Below, piece after piece: positions 10,701 through 20,333 of a stretch of DNA of 64,000 nt. Positions within the stretch are counted from its first letter, which is position 1. Each line of letters starts with the position of its first letter. The notes below the pieces were generated by a model. That model searched no databases. It saw only the letters and a list, made by a program, of their open reading frames with translations, and was not told the DNA's origin. The position numbers and the translations under genes were made by a program. Origin of the DNA: Closterium sp. Naga37s-1 (lineage: Eukaryota > Streptophyta > Zygnematophyceae > Desmidiales > Closteriaceae); NCBI GenBank assembly GCA_947471745.1, contig CANJKZ010000534.1, positions 434,001 through 498,000 of the forward strand, given 5' to 3'.

Positions 10701-11328
10701 GCAAGGGGATGCGATGCGACGCAGAGGACGACGGATGTGAGGAGCGTGACAGGAACGCAATGCCAGTCTGCCAGGCATCATGCAATCACGCCAGGCGCAT
10801 CATGCAATCACGCCAGGCGCAACAGGCAATCACGCCAGGCGCATCATGCAATCACGCCAGGCGCAACAGGCAATCACGCCAGGCGCATCATGCAATCACG
10901 CCAGGCGCATCATGCAATCACGCCAGGCGCATCATGCAATCACGCCAGGCGCATCATGCAATCACGCCAGGCGCAACAGGCAATCACGCCAGGCGCATCA
11001 TGCAATCACGCCAGGCGCATCATGCAATCACGCCAGGCGCATCATGCAATCACGCCAGGCGCGTGGATCTGACGCGTGCGCTGGCTGTAAGTTCGGAACC
11101 ACCGATCCGGAGGGGACAGGATCGGGAGGGGACAGGTTCGGGAGGGACATGTTCGGGAGGGGACAGGTTCGGGAAGGGACAGGTTCGGGAGGGGAGAGGA
11201 TTGGGGATGCGCGTACCGTCAACGGTTAAGTCGAGGAAATTGACTCGAAAGAAGGGGACCTGCAGGTACGTGCTGATGATATCCAGAAGGCGCACCGCCA
11301 TGCCTGCCACCGCGTCGTACAGCCCCAT
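4720..11328 (-). CDS. LCB1: Serine palmitoyltransferase subunit LCB1 (11 exons)
   Basis: SPT condenses L-serine and palmitoyl-CoA to 3-ketosphinganine, the first step of sphingolipid synthesis, at the ER membrane. LCB1 is the partner subunit lacking the PLP lysine carried by LCB2. Exons, in transcript order: 11328-11217, 10457-10363, 9850-9753, 9508-9415, 9215-9143, 8724-8592, 7702-7522, 6929-6693, 6265-6124, 5342-5194, 4893-4720. All junctions are GT-AG and phases join to 495 codons. Landmarks: a membrane segment ([14 protein letters not shown]), [29 protein letters not shown] (it holds the cysteine mutated in human HSAN1), [55 protein letters not shown] and [18 protein letters not shown]. 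Exons 7, 8 and 9 have partial copies in the flanking introns. Identity is certain; exact junctions are by eye. If an exon copy is used instead, the product changes. Confidence 0.9.
5194..5342 (-). other. LCB1: LCB1 exon 10
   Basis: Begins after a TCCTGCAG acceptor, in phase with exon 9 (G|GC). It encodes [20 protein letters not shown] and ends VDE before GTGAGT. It corresponds to the beta-rich C-terminal domain of LCB1. The intron toward exon 11 contains the telo-box-like CCTAAACCCTAAACCCC near 5147-5162. Confidence 0.7.
5657..6218 (-). repeat. 153-bp tandem repeat: copies of the 3' half of LCB1 exon 9 plus intron
   Basis: Units start at 5657, 5814, 5967 and 6120 on the plus strand (spacings 157, 153, 153). 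On the minus strand each unit holds [20 protein letters not shown], then AFREG, then the GTCAGT donor and intron sequence, then the next half-exon. Only the 6124-6265 copy has the exon's 5' half and its acceptor. The 153-bp period is 51 codons, so the array also reads as an open frame without splicing. The unit at 5657 is the most diverged. Confidence 0.9.
6531..6692 (-). repeat. 161-bp duplication of the 3' half of LCB1 exon 8 with its donor
   Basis: The minus strand repeats the exon 8 end ([18 protein letters not shown] ... VVDHQ followed by GTGAGACATGTGCTGTG) 161 bp downstream of the full exon. This copy differs at several residues ([20 protein letters not shown]) and lacks the exon's 5' half and acceptor, so it should be spliced over as intron. 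Confidence 0.85.
6977..7227 (-). repeat. Two partial copies of the 5' half of LCB1 exon 8
   Basis: Minus-strand copies at about 6993-7077 and 7143-7227 repeat [20 protein letters not shown] and VEESLSF, then stop matching. The first keeps an AG acceptor (ATGCCAG). Neither has the exon's 3' half or donor. The first copy ends next to the perfect palindrome TGAGTCGACTCA (6977-6988). Both lie upstream of the complete exon 8 (6693-6929). Confidence 0.85.
7386..7443 (-). repeat. Partial copy of the 3' end of LCB1 exon 7
   Basis: The minus strand reads [19 protein letters not shown], a diverged copy of the exon 7 end ([18 protein letters not shown], 7522 onward). It lies downstream of the full exon in the transcript direction and is flanked by CT-rich intron sequence. 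Confidence 0.8.
7600..8288 (-). repeat. 290-bp tandem repeat with truncated copies of LCB1 exon 7
   Basis: AGCAGCTGCTCCAGGTGG occurs at 7601, 7891 and 8181, an exact 290-bp period. The first two units are nearly identical; the third breaks off at about 8287. Each unit holds the exon 7 acceptor and 5' part ([18 protein letters not shown] to NHLEQLL). Only the 7522-7702 copy continues to ALYQ and a GT donor. The upstream two copies run into intron sequence (CCTCGTTCTCATCC) with no donor. Confidence 0.9.
9877..10180. repeat. 15-bp minisatellite in LCB1 intron 2
   Basis: About 20 tandem copies of GGGTGGAGTGCAGAS with small variants lie between exon 3 (ending 9850 on the upstream side) and exon 2. 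The sequence is open in several frames only because 15 is a multiple of three. Confidence 0.85.
10771..11065. repeat. 22-bp minisatellite, 13 units, in LCB1 intron 1
   Basis: CAATCACGCCAGG recurs every 22 bp from 10783 to 11047 with two unit variants (GCATCATG and GCAACAGG linkers) in an irregular order. It is followed by a second G-rich array (GGGAGGGGACAGGTTC, about 11110-11200) before exon 1. Confidence 0.9.
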
Positions 11329-13146
11329 GGCCGCTCGACGCTGCGCGAATGCGAGATTATATAAGAGCAACGACGGCGCGCACAATTCTGACCGTGACGG
11401 TAATGTCGCCCGTGGCTTTTGCAATTCGACCTGACGCGCGTGGACTAGCGGGACTCAAGATGAGGTGCCTGGGTTGGCGAATCTAAGGCGGCTTCACACG
11501 GATTCGGCCTAAACGCTCCGGAGCTGCCTCTGACTCAAAAGGAACCACGCACAACACGGCTATAACGTTCGCGACGGCAGCGGCAGCGGCAACGGCGACG
11601 GCGACGGAAGTGGCATTGACTCAACTACGGAAAATGCTTCCTTGCTGCTGCTCGCGCGGACCAACGGCAGGTATAGCTGCGATTCGCAGCTTCAGCTTTT
11701 GCCTTGGCTAAGCGACCGACGAATCCTACATGCGAGCTCGTGGTGTGTTGATCACATGACGTGGAGTTATGGCCGTTGGCTGGCCGTGGCGGCGTGGTAT
11801 GAAAGCGAGAATCAGCTGCTGGCTGGATAAGCGAACAGGGACCGTGGGATTCAATCCAAGATCGGGGGGGAAACACGCCAGTGAAGGCTGGGGCAGTGTA
11901 GTGTTGGCAGGGTTGTCTCAGAAATATCGAGGTTCGGTTGGGTTTGGAGGTTAGGCGGAGCATGATGAGAGAACATCGAGGGAGCTGAAGAGTGGACTGT
12001 GGGGACCAGCTCCCTCGACAGAGTCACATCGGCTGCCTTCTGATTGGATCTACCGGCACTACACACGCCTAATGAATTTTGACCTGTCAACTAAACTAAA
12101 CCTGACAGGAAATTTATTATTTATCTGTAGCTGGAAGAACGACCCTGGTTTGTGACCCAAATTCTATTGCTTATAGCGGATACACCGAAAGAATATTCCC
12201 GCTAGTGCGTGCCCCATCTTCGTCGTACAAATCTGTCGGTCCGCTCCCCAAGCTCTAGGATGCATGCAACGTGCAGAGCTACAGCTACTCCCCACACACC
12301 TTAGTGCGCAGCTTTTGCGCACTATCCATGGCACCTCCTCTTTTATAACTGCGCTTTGTTACACTCTCTCGAAGCCGCGACTTGCTAGCTCTGGAATTTC
12401 CTGTCGGACCTCCGCTTCCTTGGCCAATTGGTCTAGTTTCCGCTAGTAGAGCAGAAGCACGCTCGGTGAAGTTGGTTCCATGAATCGGAATCGCATGGCC
12501 TGCCTGGCAAGAGAGGCGTCACCTTCTTCTTGATTCCGTTTCTTTTTTTCCTAGCTCCGATCTGACAGCGTGCGCCACCACTCGCGATCGACCAATCCGA
12601 CCGGCGGAACGGCTCAGATCAACCGTGATATGATAGCTTCCGACGCGACGTGCAGTCGGTACATCAGACTTGCAGCAACTCCCCTCCAGTGGCGTCTTTT
12701 GACCGATAGTGACCTTTAAAGTTCGGGGCCGATCGCGATGCAATAACGGCCACGTAAGGATTAGCATCAAGGCGTTATTGTGTCCCAAGGACAGAAATAG
12801 GCTGAGTTTCATCCTGAATTGCGGAAGGACCTGCCGAATCACCACCTACTGGATAGTCACACAGAGCCTGCTCCGTTCTTGTCATACCCTAACCATTTTC
12901 CATAATAGAATCTATCAGCGGATCGCGCGCAGCGTCATACCTGGCCGGTTCCACGCGTCAATCCTTAGACGGCGGTGCGTGTGGCCCGCGCTCGTCCCTT
13001 CACCCACGCTCCCGTTCTAAATTCCATCACTGCGAGTCCTCTTACGCTCGCCTCCGTCTCCATCCTCCCCACCATGATCACCGCCTTCAACCAAACCCTA
13101 ATCTTATCCCCATAGTCCGCTCTCACCGCCCGACGCACGCTCCACC
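11329..13146. other. Divergent intergenic region between LCB1 and the metallophosphoesterase gene
   Basis: 1.8 kb with LCB1 leaving leftward and the phosphoesterase gene rightward, so it should hold both promoters and 5' UTRs. A GGCAGC/GGCGAC trinucleotide tract lies at about 11572-11610. No open frame has convincing codon use or a family match, and no RNA gene is recognised. Confidence 0.5.
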
Positions 13147-16100
13147 ATGCGCGGAGGACTCCCCATCAAGAACACGCCCAGCAAGCAGCGCAAGCCCATT
13201 CTCCCCAACCACTCCCCGCGGAAGCCGGCACGATCCACCGCCTTTGGTGCCGGCGGGGGGGGCGGCGGCGGCGGATGGCGCGGAATTTTCAGCATGCGGC
13301 GAGTTATGACGGTGTTTCTGGTGGGCGGCGGGTTGGCGTGTTTCACGTCGGTGATTTGCCTCATGCGCCTCCTGTACAGCGTCGATGCGCCCATGGACCC
13401 GTCGCAGCTGCTCGACGCGGCGGCGGCGGCGGGGACCGCGGGCGGGGGAGACTCGTCCGCGGATCTGCTGCTGGAGAACGCCGCGCGGCAGCAGCTGCCG
13501 TCGCTGTCCATCCGCGCGCTGCACGTGCTGCAGCAAGCGCGCTCGCTTGCCATGGTCACTGGATTCGGGGAGGTGTGTCTGAGGGCCAAACGAGCGTGCA
13601 TGAAAGAGGGTTTTGTTGGAAGCTGCAGGCGTAGCCCTTCCTGCCCCCTCTCCCCTCTCCTCACATTTCCCTCGCCTTCTTTCTCATTCTCCTCTTCCCC
13701 TATCTTTCCCCGTGATTTCGAGAATTTGTGTGAGTTCGCTCATTCACTTGGGTCTCCTTCACACAACCTCACGCTCCAATTGGGAGATAAATAACAACTC
13801 GTTTGCACAACACCACCACAAAAAAAACCACCTTTCTCCCCACCCTCCTCCCATCCCCTCTCCCCACTCACCCCCGCCCCTTTCCCGCTGCGCCGCTCAC
13901 CCGTGTGTGGCTCTGGCACAAGCAGGCGCAGCCGCAACAGGACAAAGTGGTGCCGCCATGCATCCACGTGGACACTGACCTGTTCCCCGCCGCCACCTAC
14001 CTGCTGCCTCTCGACCGTTCTATACTCCTCCGCCCACCTCCATCCTCCTCCACTCCGGATGCTGCAGAACTTTCCCCTTCTTCGTCCTCTTCTTCCGCCT
14101 CCTCAGCAGCTGCGCGCCAATTTCCCCGCTCCCAGCGCATCCGCTCCGACTCACCTGTCCCCGGTTCCCCTATTTCTTCCGCCTCCGCCTCCGCCGGCTC
14201 TGCGGGGAACGACTCGCGGGAGTTCACGCTGCTGTGGCGGGGGGCGCATGGGCTGGTGTGCCGGCGGTGGGCCACAGACGTGCGCGCGCGGATACAGGAG
14301 GTGGCGGAGATGCGGGGCACTGGCGGAAGCGGCGCAGTCTACGTGTCTGTGCTGCTGCAGATGGGGGAGGGACTGAGAGCAGGACTGGGGGCGGGAGTGG
14401 GAGCGGGGTTGGGAGCGGGTGGGGGCATTGGCGGCAATGGGACTGCTGATGCGGGCGAGGGGCAGCGAAGAGAAGGGGAAGGGCAAGAAAGCGTGAAGCG
14501 AGAGGGGGTAGAAGGTGGCAACAGAAGAGAGGAGTGGAAGACGGGGGCAGGAGCAGCGGCGGGAGCAGCAGCAGGAGCGAGACAGGGGGAGGGAGTTGCA
14601 GCTGGAGGAGTAGGGGGAGCAGGAGCAGGGGGGGGAGTAGACGAGGCGCCAAGAGAGGGATGGCGGAAGGATTCAGGGGCAATTGAGCGGGGCTTGGTGG
14701 AGACTCAGCGCGTGGTGGTGTCTCTGGCGCTGTGGGGGGACGGGCAGGGGGTAAGGGGAAGTGAAGAGAGCGCGCGGGTGGGGGGCTTGCAGCAGGAGAA
14801 GGGAGGTTCTGGGAGGTTCTATACAGGGGAGGGAGGGGAGGCAGGGGAGGAGATGGTGCGGGTGGGAGCAGTGGGGCAGAGCATTACGAGGCAACGCGAT
14901 GTGGGGCCGCTGGTGGCGCTGGTGAGTGAGTGAGTGAGTGTGTGAGTGAGTGAATGGGGGAGAGAGAGTGTGAGAATGGGCGCGCATGGGAGCGTGGGAT
15001 CTTGGGTGCATGGGAGCATGGGAGAATCGGATTTCAACATTATAGACTGTAAGCGGCACTCCCTATTCTTGCAGGCTCTTGCAAGTAACCATGCATATGG
15101 CACCTGTATTGTGTTCCAACCCCCAGTGCAGCATGCCCCGGGCGTCTTGTCAACTCTGTCTCTCGTTTCCTTCCACCACACCCCACCCCTCTGCACTGCC
15201 CCGCACCAGGTGCCTCCATCAACCCGGTATCTCTCTGTAGACCTCTGCGCACCTCCGTCCTTCCCTATTCTTGGCGACCTGCCCCCTGTCGCAGCAACAG
15301 CAGTAGCAGCAGAAACAGCAGAAACTGCTGCCGCTCTTGCTGCTGCCACGGGCGGTGCTGCCAGTGCCAGCAGCGGCGGTGCTGCTGAGGATGGAGCAGG
15401 GAAGGGGCCTCGTGTGGCAGTGGCGGCAGGGGGCGTGGCTGTGAAGCTGTCTCTCATGTACCCCACTCATTCCTCGCTCCTGGGTCAAGTCTCGCCTGCT
15501 GTGCCCACCAGCAGGGATCAAGGTAGGAACTGTTTGAGTTGACTCAATGGCGGCAGGGGGCGTGGCTGTAAGGCTGTCTCTCATGTACCCCACTCATGCC
15601 TCGCTCCTGGGTCAAGTCTCGCCTGCTGTGCCCACCAGCAGGGATCAAGGTAGGAACTGTTTGAGTTGACTCAATGGCGGCAAGGGGCGTGGCTGTAAGG
15701 CTGTCTCTCATGTACCCCACTCATGCCTCGCTCCTGGGTCAAAGCTCGCTTTCTGTGCGCAGCAGCAGGGATCAAGGTAGGAGCTTTGGAGATCCAAGGC
15801 CACACATGCTTCCTCACTCCCCTCTTGCATCTCCCCTCTCCCTCTCTCATCTTCACTCTCCCATCTCCTGTCTTCTTTTTCCCCTCTCCCCTCTCCCCTC
15901 TCCCCTCTCCCCTCTCCCCTCTCCCCTCTCCCCTCTCCCCTCTCCCCTCTCCACTCTCCCTTCACTTTTTCCTCTTTTCACACCCCTCTCCCCTCTCCCT
16001 TCCTCTTTCCGATATCCCCTCTTCTCTCTTGCCTCTGCCTTCACCTCTGCTGTCTGCCTTCTGGTCCCTGCTTCCCACGTAACTGAAGCAACAAGGATCT

Positions 16101-16352
16101 CTGCGTGTTTGTCACGGAAACAAAATACACTTTTGCAACCTCATCCTTTTGTCATAATTGTAAGCGTAGAGACGTCTAAAAAAAATCTCCATCAGGTTTT
16201 ATCGCACTTCCATGACATTTCCATGACACTTCCATGACACTTCCATGACACCTTCCTTACCTCTCCACTTTCCCCTCCCGTTCTCCCCCTCCCCTTTCCG
16301 TGTATAGGTAACTCCTCTAATTTCAAGAACTCTACAGCAGCAACATCAACAG

Positions 16353-16409
<57 letters not shown>

Positions 16410-19369
16410 CGACCCCTGTTGTGCCAACATGTTTGATACGGGCAGGTCCACGGTTGTTTTACACTGCCCGAGAGCCGAAAGGGGAGGAGAGGGAGGAGAT
16501 CTGGGGCAACATCTCCGTGCCCCTTGCCTCTTCTCACCCCTCCTCCTCCTCCTCCTCCTCCTCCTCCTCCTCCTCCTCCTCCTCCTCCTCCTCCTCCTCC
16601 TCCTCCTCCTCCTCCTCCTCCTCCTCCTCCTCCTCCTCCTCATCCTCGTCCTCATCCGCTCCTGCTGCATCGGCCGGGCAAGGCCACGCGTTTGGGGTGG
16701 CACAGTTGTCAGTGCAGTGGGACAGCAACTGCAACGTGGTGCACCACAGCGTGGTCATGTGCAGGTGCGTGCTACACACACTCACACACTCCACCGCTAC
16801 AACCGCCGCCGCCACCACCACCACAACCGCCGCCACCACCATTACCACTACCATTCCTTTTTGTTTTCCTTTATAGGCGCCTTATTCCTGAAATGAATAT
16901 GAATCTCCTTTGCGAAGCGCCTAAAAAATCGGTGCAGCGGGAGAGACAGCAACTGGAACCTGGTGCAGGTGCACAGCATGTGCTTGCCCCAGGCCCCACC
17001 TCCTGCACGACTTGGGCATAGCACAGGGCGAGGGGGGGGGGGGTTCAGGGGTTAGAGGGAAAAGGGGATGAGGGGTAAGAAGGGGTTGAGCGTTGGTCAC
17101 GGCGGGGTTGGGGTTGGGGTTGGGGTTGGGGTTGGGGTTGGGGTGAGGTATCGCGGCGCTAGAAGATAGCTATGTGACTTTTGAGTCGATTCAAAAGGGC
17201 GCTAGCAGATCGCTATGACCCTCCAGACTCATCCCTCTTCCCCCCCGTTCCTCCCCTGTTTTCCGCACTTTGCTTGCCGTGTCCCACGATTCCACCTCCC
17301 ACTCCCTCACTGCGGCACGTGCTCTCTACGTCCCCCCTTTCCAGAGTGCGGCAGAAGCATCGAGTCATGAAGGCAGGTGCAACCTCCCCTGCGTGTGCCA
17401 TTCTCCAAGATGCCTGCTCGGCCGCACAGGGCCAGCACAAGCAGCTGCAGCAGCAGCAGCAGCAGCATGTGGGCGGAAAGGCGGGTTGGGGCAGTGAGCC
17501 GCTTGGGAGAAGAGCAGCTGGCTATGTCTCTGCCTCTGACGCGGGTACTGGTAGCGGCAGTGCGGGTAATGCGTCGGTAGCACCAGGAGGGGGAGGGGGA
17601 GAGGGAGGGGGAGGAGCAGGGGCAGGAGGTGGGGGTGGGGGAACAAAAATGGGCGCTGGTGGTGTGGGGAGGGAGCAAGAAGCTGGGGCAAGCAGAGAGG
17701 GTTGGGGAAATGAGTGGGGCGGGAGGTGGGGAGGTAGAGAGGGTGGGGGTGTGGAAGGAGCAGTGAGTCATGGCAGCTGGATGGTACCAGCTACTAGCTC
17801 TGTGCAGGTCAGTGGGAAACTCTTGCCTCTGCCTCCTTGCCTGCTCTTCCTGCCTTCTCTTCCTGCTCTTCCTGCCTTCTCTTCCTGCTCTTCCTGCCCT
17901 CTCTTCCTGCTCTTCCTGCCTTCTCTTCCTGCTCTTCCTGCCCTCTCTTCCTGCTCTTCCTGCCCTCTCTTCCTGCTCTTCCTGCCTGCCCGCTCTGCAT
18001 ATGTTGAAATCCGCTGGTGATTTTAATTCCGACCTTGTCCCATCCCCGTTTCCCCCCATTTCCTTTCTTGACTCATCCACCTTCCTCATCCTCCGCTCCT
18101 CTCTCTTTTTCTCTTTCTCCTTCGTGATCACACTCTCACCTGTCCAGGTGTCATCATCCCATTGGGTGCACACGGCGCAATTACCTGCCTCGATCCCCAC
18201 CGGTCATTACAACTACCGTGTGCTTTCCGGGTCGCAGTGCTCCCCCGTCTTCTCCTTCCACTTCCTCGGCCCGACGCCCTACGCCGCCCTTGCCGCCCAC
18301 CGCTCCGCCGCCCTCTCCAACCGCTCAGGCGGCCACCGCGTGTCCTGGTTCGAGCGGCACAACAAGAGGCGGCATTATCTGAAGACCCGGGCGGCCATGC
18401 TGAGAAAATCAGCAGGGCTGAAGGACCATGGGGGGGGAGGGTCGCCCAAGTTTGAGTCTCGAGTGGGGAAGAAGGGCATGTGGGGGCGCAAGGCGCATGA
18501 GAGGCCACCTATGGGTGTGTCGCTTGGCCTGGGCAAGACCGGGGAGAGTGCAGGTGGGGATGCAGGGTCGGGATCGGGAACAGGTGGCGGTGCGGGTGGG
18601 GCAGCAGGGGATACAGGAGGAACAGGGGCAGGCACAGGAGCAGCGGCAGGAGGAGGAGGAGGAGCAGGGGCAGGGGCAGCAGCGGAGGAGGACGAAGGGG
18701 AGGGGTATGAGGACGATAACAACGTAGACGACGAGTTTTTTCATCTGGTAATCATATCAGACACGCAGGGGGGCAGCTCTGTGTTCCGGCGCCACCTGAC
18801 GCACATCCGAGCGCATAAACCCTCCGCAGACCTGATCCTACACCTGGGCGATCGGGTCCCTGGAGCCTCTGCTGCTGCTGCTGAGGCTGCAGCTGCGGCA
18901 GCGGCGGCGGGTGGTGGTGGTGGTGGTGGCAGTGGTGCTGCTGGTGGTGGTGCGAGTGGTGGTGGGGGAGAGGGCGCTGCCGTGCTGCAGTGGCAGCGCA
19001 TGTGGACACAACCACTGGAAGCGAGCCATGTGGCGGCGTCGATTCCTTCCCTGGGCGTGCATGGGGATCTCGATGTGGCTGTGGGGCATGCAAGTGGGTC
19101 AGGTGCAGGAGCAGCAGCAGCAGCACATGGGGGAGGTTGGGTGGGGGGCCGTGGCAGCGGCAGTAGCAGTGGTAGGGCCAGCAGCGGCAGTGGCAGAAGC
19201 AATGGCAGCAGCAGCGAGAGTGGTGTTGATGCGCTGATCGATGCCCATCAGCTTGCGGATCTGTTTGCCCCTCTTCCTTCCTCCTCTCCACTCCTCTCAC
19301 CCACGTCAACCTCCTCTCCTCCTCCTTCCCTATGGTCTCTTCCCTCTGCCTCCACCACACAGCATACCA

Positions 19370-19404
<35 letters not shown>

Positions 19405-20333
19405 GCCACCGCCACCACCACCACCACTCACTCAACTGCCATGCCTACCAGTGGAGATGTGCGGTGGTGGTCCATGCTGCTAGGCGAATGCCTGTGGATA
19501 GGCCTTGATTCCAACGTGAATGCTTCTTCCATTGCTGTACAGACAGCATGGCTGCGCGCCACGCTAGAGGCGGTGGCAGCAGCGAGGGAGTGCAGAGTAG
19601 CACCACCGTTTGTGGCCGTCCTGCTGCACGTCCCTCCGTTTATTGACTACTGGGATGCTGCATCATGGCACGGGAGCCATAGTGGTGGTGGTAGTGGGGG
19701 GGGTGCGGGTGGTGGTGGGCCGGGAAGTGGTTTTGGAGGGAGTGGTGGTGGGGAGGGGAGTGGAGAGGATGGGGGTGGAGGGGAGCGGAGGCGGACGGAG
19801 TGGGTGAGGCTGGAGTGGGTTCCTCTGTTTGAGAAGTATCGTGTGGATCTGGTGGTTAGTGGGCACTCACACGCGTACCAAAGGGGCGAGAGGAACGGGG
19901 TCATGTACGCCATCTTGGGGGGAGGTGGGGAGCGCATTGACAAGCACCGAGTTGCCGACTGGGGGATGTATAAGGTGAGCGCCGCTCTTTTGCTTCGTTG
20001 TGGTTTTTGTCAGCTGATGCAGAGCTGACAACTGTTGCTGATATTTTTCTGTGTGTGTCCCGTGTGTCTTTTTTTTTAGTGTATGTTGGGCCAGAGCAGA
20101 GCTGGATGTGTCCGGTTAGTATGAGGCGTTTATTTATGATGTCCGCATCCTCTTTCTTTCCTTCCAAATCTCAGGTAACGCACTTGGGGCACCACTATGT
20201 AAGGGTGGATTTGAGTGCCCATTTGTTGTCGTGGTCAGCATATGATGCAGCCAACAACCCCATAGACCATGTCTTGTTTGTGCCTGACGTAGATGACGCA
20301 GATGAAGAGGAGGGTAGTCAGACCCTGCGGTAA
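13147..20333 (+). CDS. Membrane-anchored metallophosphoesterase, purple-acid-phosphatase-like (7 exons, 1591 aa)
   Basis: Exons: 13147-13572, 13926-14921, 15075-15522, 16308-16764, 17345-17807, 18148-19974, 20175-20333. All junctions are GT-AG and phases join to one frame ending TAA. N-terminus: a basic tail then a signal-anchor helix (VMTVFLVGGGLACFTSVICL), so a type II membrane protein is likely. An Fn3/PAP-like strand region follows late (SIPTGHYNYRVLSGSQCSPV, FSFHFLGP). The phosphoesterase domain shows VIISDTQGG, ILHLGDRV, VAVLLHVPPF and VVSGHSHAYQRG. The C-terminus reads VTHLGHHYVRVDLSAHLLSW, as in PAPs. The usual GNHD/GNHE box is HGDLD, so two residues expected to bind or coordinate at the active site are replaced. 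Exons carry long poly-Ala, poly-Ser and Gly-rich inserts, making it far longer than ordinary PAPs (about 400-650 aa). The substrate is unknown. Confidence 0.8.
15421..15790 (+). repeat. 127-bp tandem triplication of the 3' end of phosphoesterase exon 3 with its donor
   Basis: Units begin at 15421, 15548 and 15675. Each carries GGCGTGGCTGT, the exon end LSLMYPTHSSLLGQ, the AAG|GTAGGA donor and a piece of intron. Units 1 and 2 end in TTGAGTTGACTCAA (15534-15547 and 15661-15674). The phase of exon 4 fits the first donor (15522). The two later copies lie inside the intron. Confidence 0.85.
15880..15965. repeat. CCCCTCTC minisatellite in phosphoesterase intron 3
   Basis: Pyrimidine-only tandem repeat (CTCCCCTCTCCC) on the plus strand within the intron between exons 3 and 4. 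Confidence 0.8.
16353..16408 (+). repeat. (GCA)n in phosphoesterase exon 4, encodes poly-Ala
   Basis: About 18 uninterrupted GCA codons. In the frame fixed by the flanking splice phases they encode alanine, not glutamine. Confidence 0.85.
16541..16640 (+). repeat. (TCC)n in phosphoesterase exon 4, encodes poly-Ser
   Basis: About 33 consecutive TCC codons, serine in the exon 4 frame. A slippage-prone microsatellite inside coding sequence. The minus strand gives a spurious poly-Glu frame. Confidence 0.9.
16880..17345 (+). other. Intron 4 of the phosphoesterase gene: degenerate exon copy, TTGGGG repeats, palindrome
   Basis: At about 16930-16990 a diverged copy of the exon 4 end (GACAGCAACTGSAACSTGGTG) is present. 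Then come a G-run, (TTGGGG)6 at about 17108-17143, and a short direct repeat GGCGCTAGMAGATMGCTATG at about 17155 and 17198. The repeat copies flank TTTTGAGTCGATTCAAAA (17179-17196). Confidence 0.7.
17835..17990. repeat. CTCTTCCTGCTCTTCCTGCC minisatellite in phosphoesterase intron 5
   Basis: Units of TTCCTGCTC and TTCCTGCCYTC alternate between exon 5 (ends 17807) and exon 6 (starts 18148). The array is open in all frames but is non-coding by splice phase. Confidence 0.8.

Noticed and set aside
10771-11065. CRISPR-like array of 22-bp repeats
   Set aside because: There are no unique spacers, only a head-to-tail minisatellite in a eukaryotic intron.
16332-16854. Poly-Arg, poly-Glu, poly-Leu and poly-Pro frames
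   Set aside because: Other-frame readings of the (GCA)n and (TCC)n tracts in phosphoesterase exon 4.
16880-17021. Exon reading RLIPEMNMNLLCEA after a TTTATAG acceptor in intron 4 of the phosphoesterase
   Set aside because: It joins in phase with exon 4 but runs into a stop, whereas the acceptor at 17344 also fits the phase and continues the protein. Part of it is a degenerate copy of the exon 4 end.
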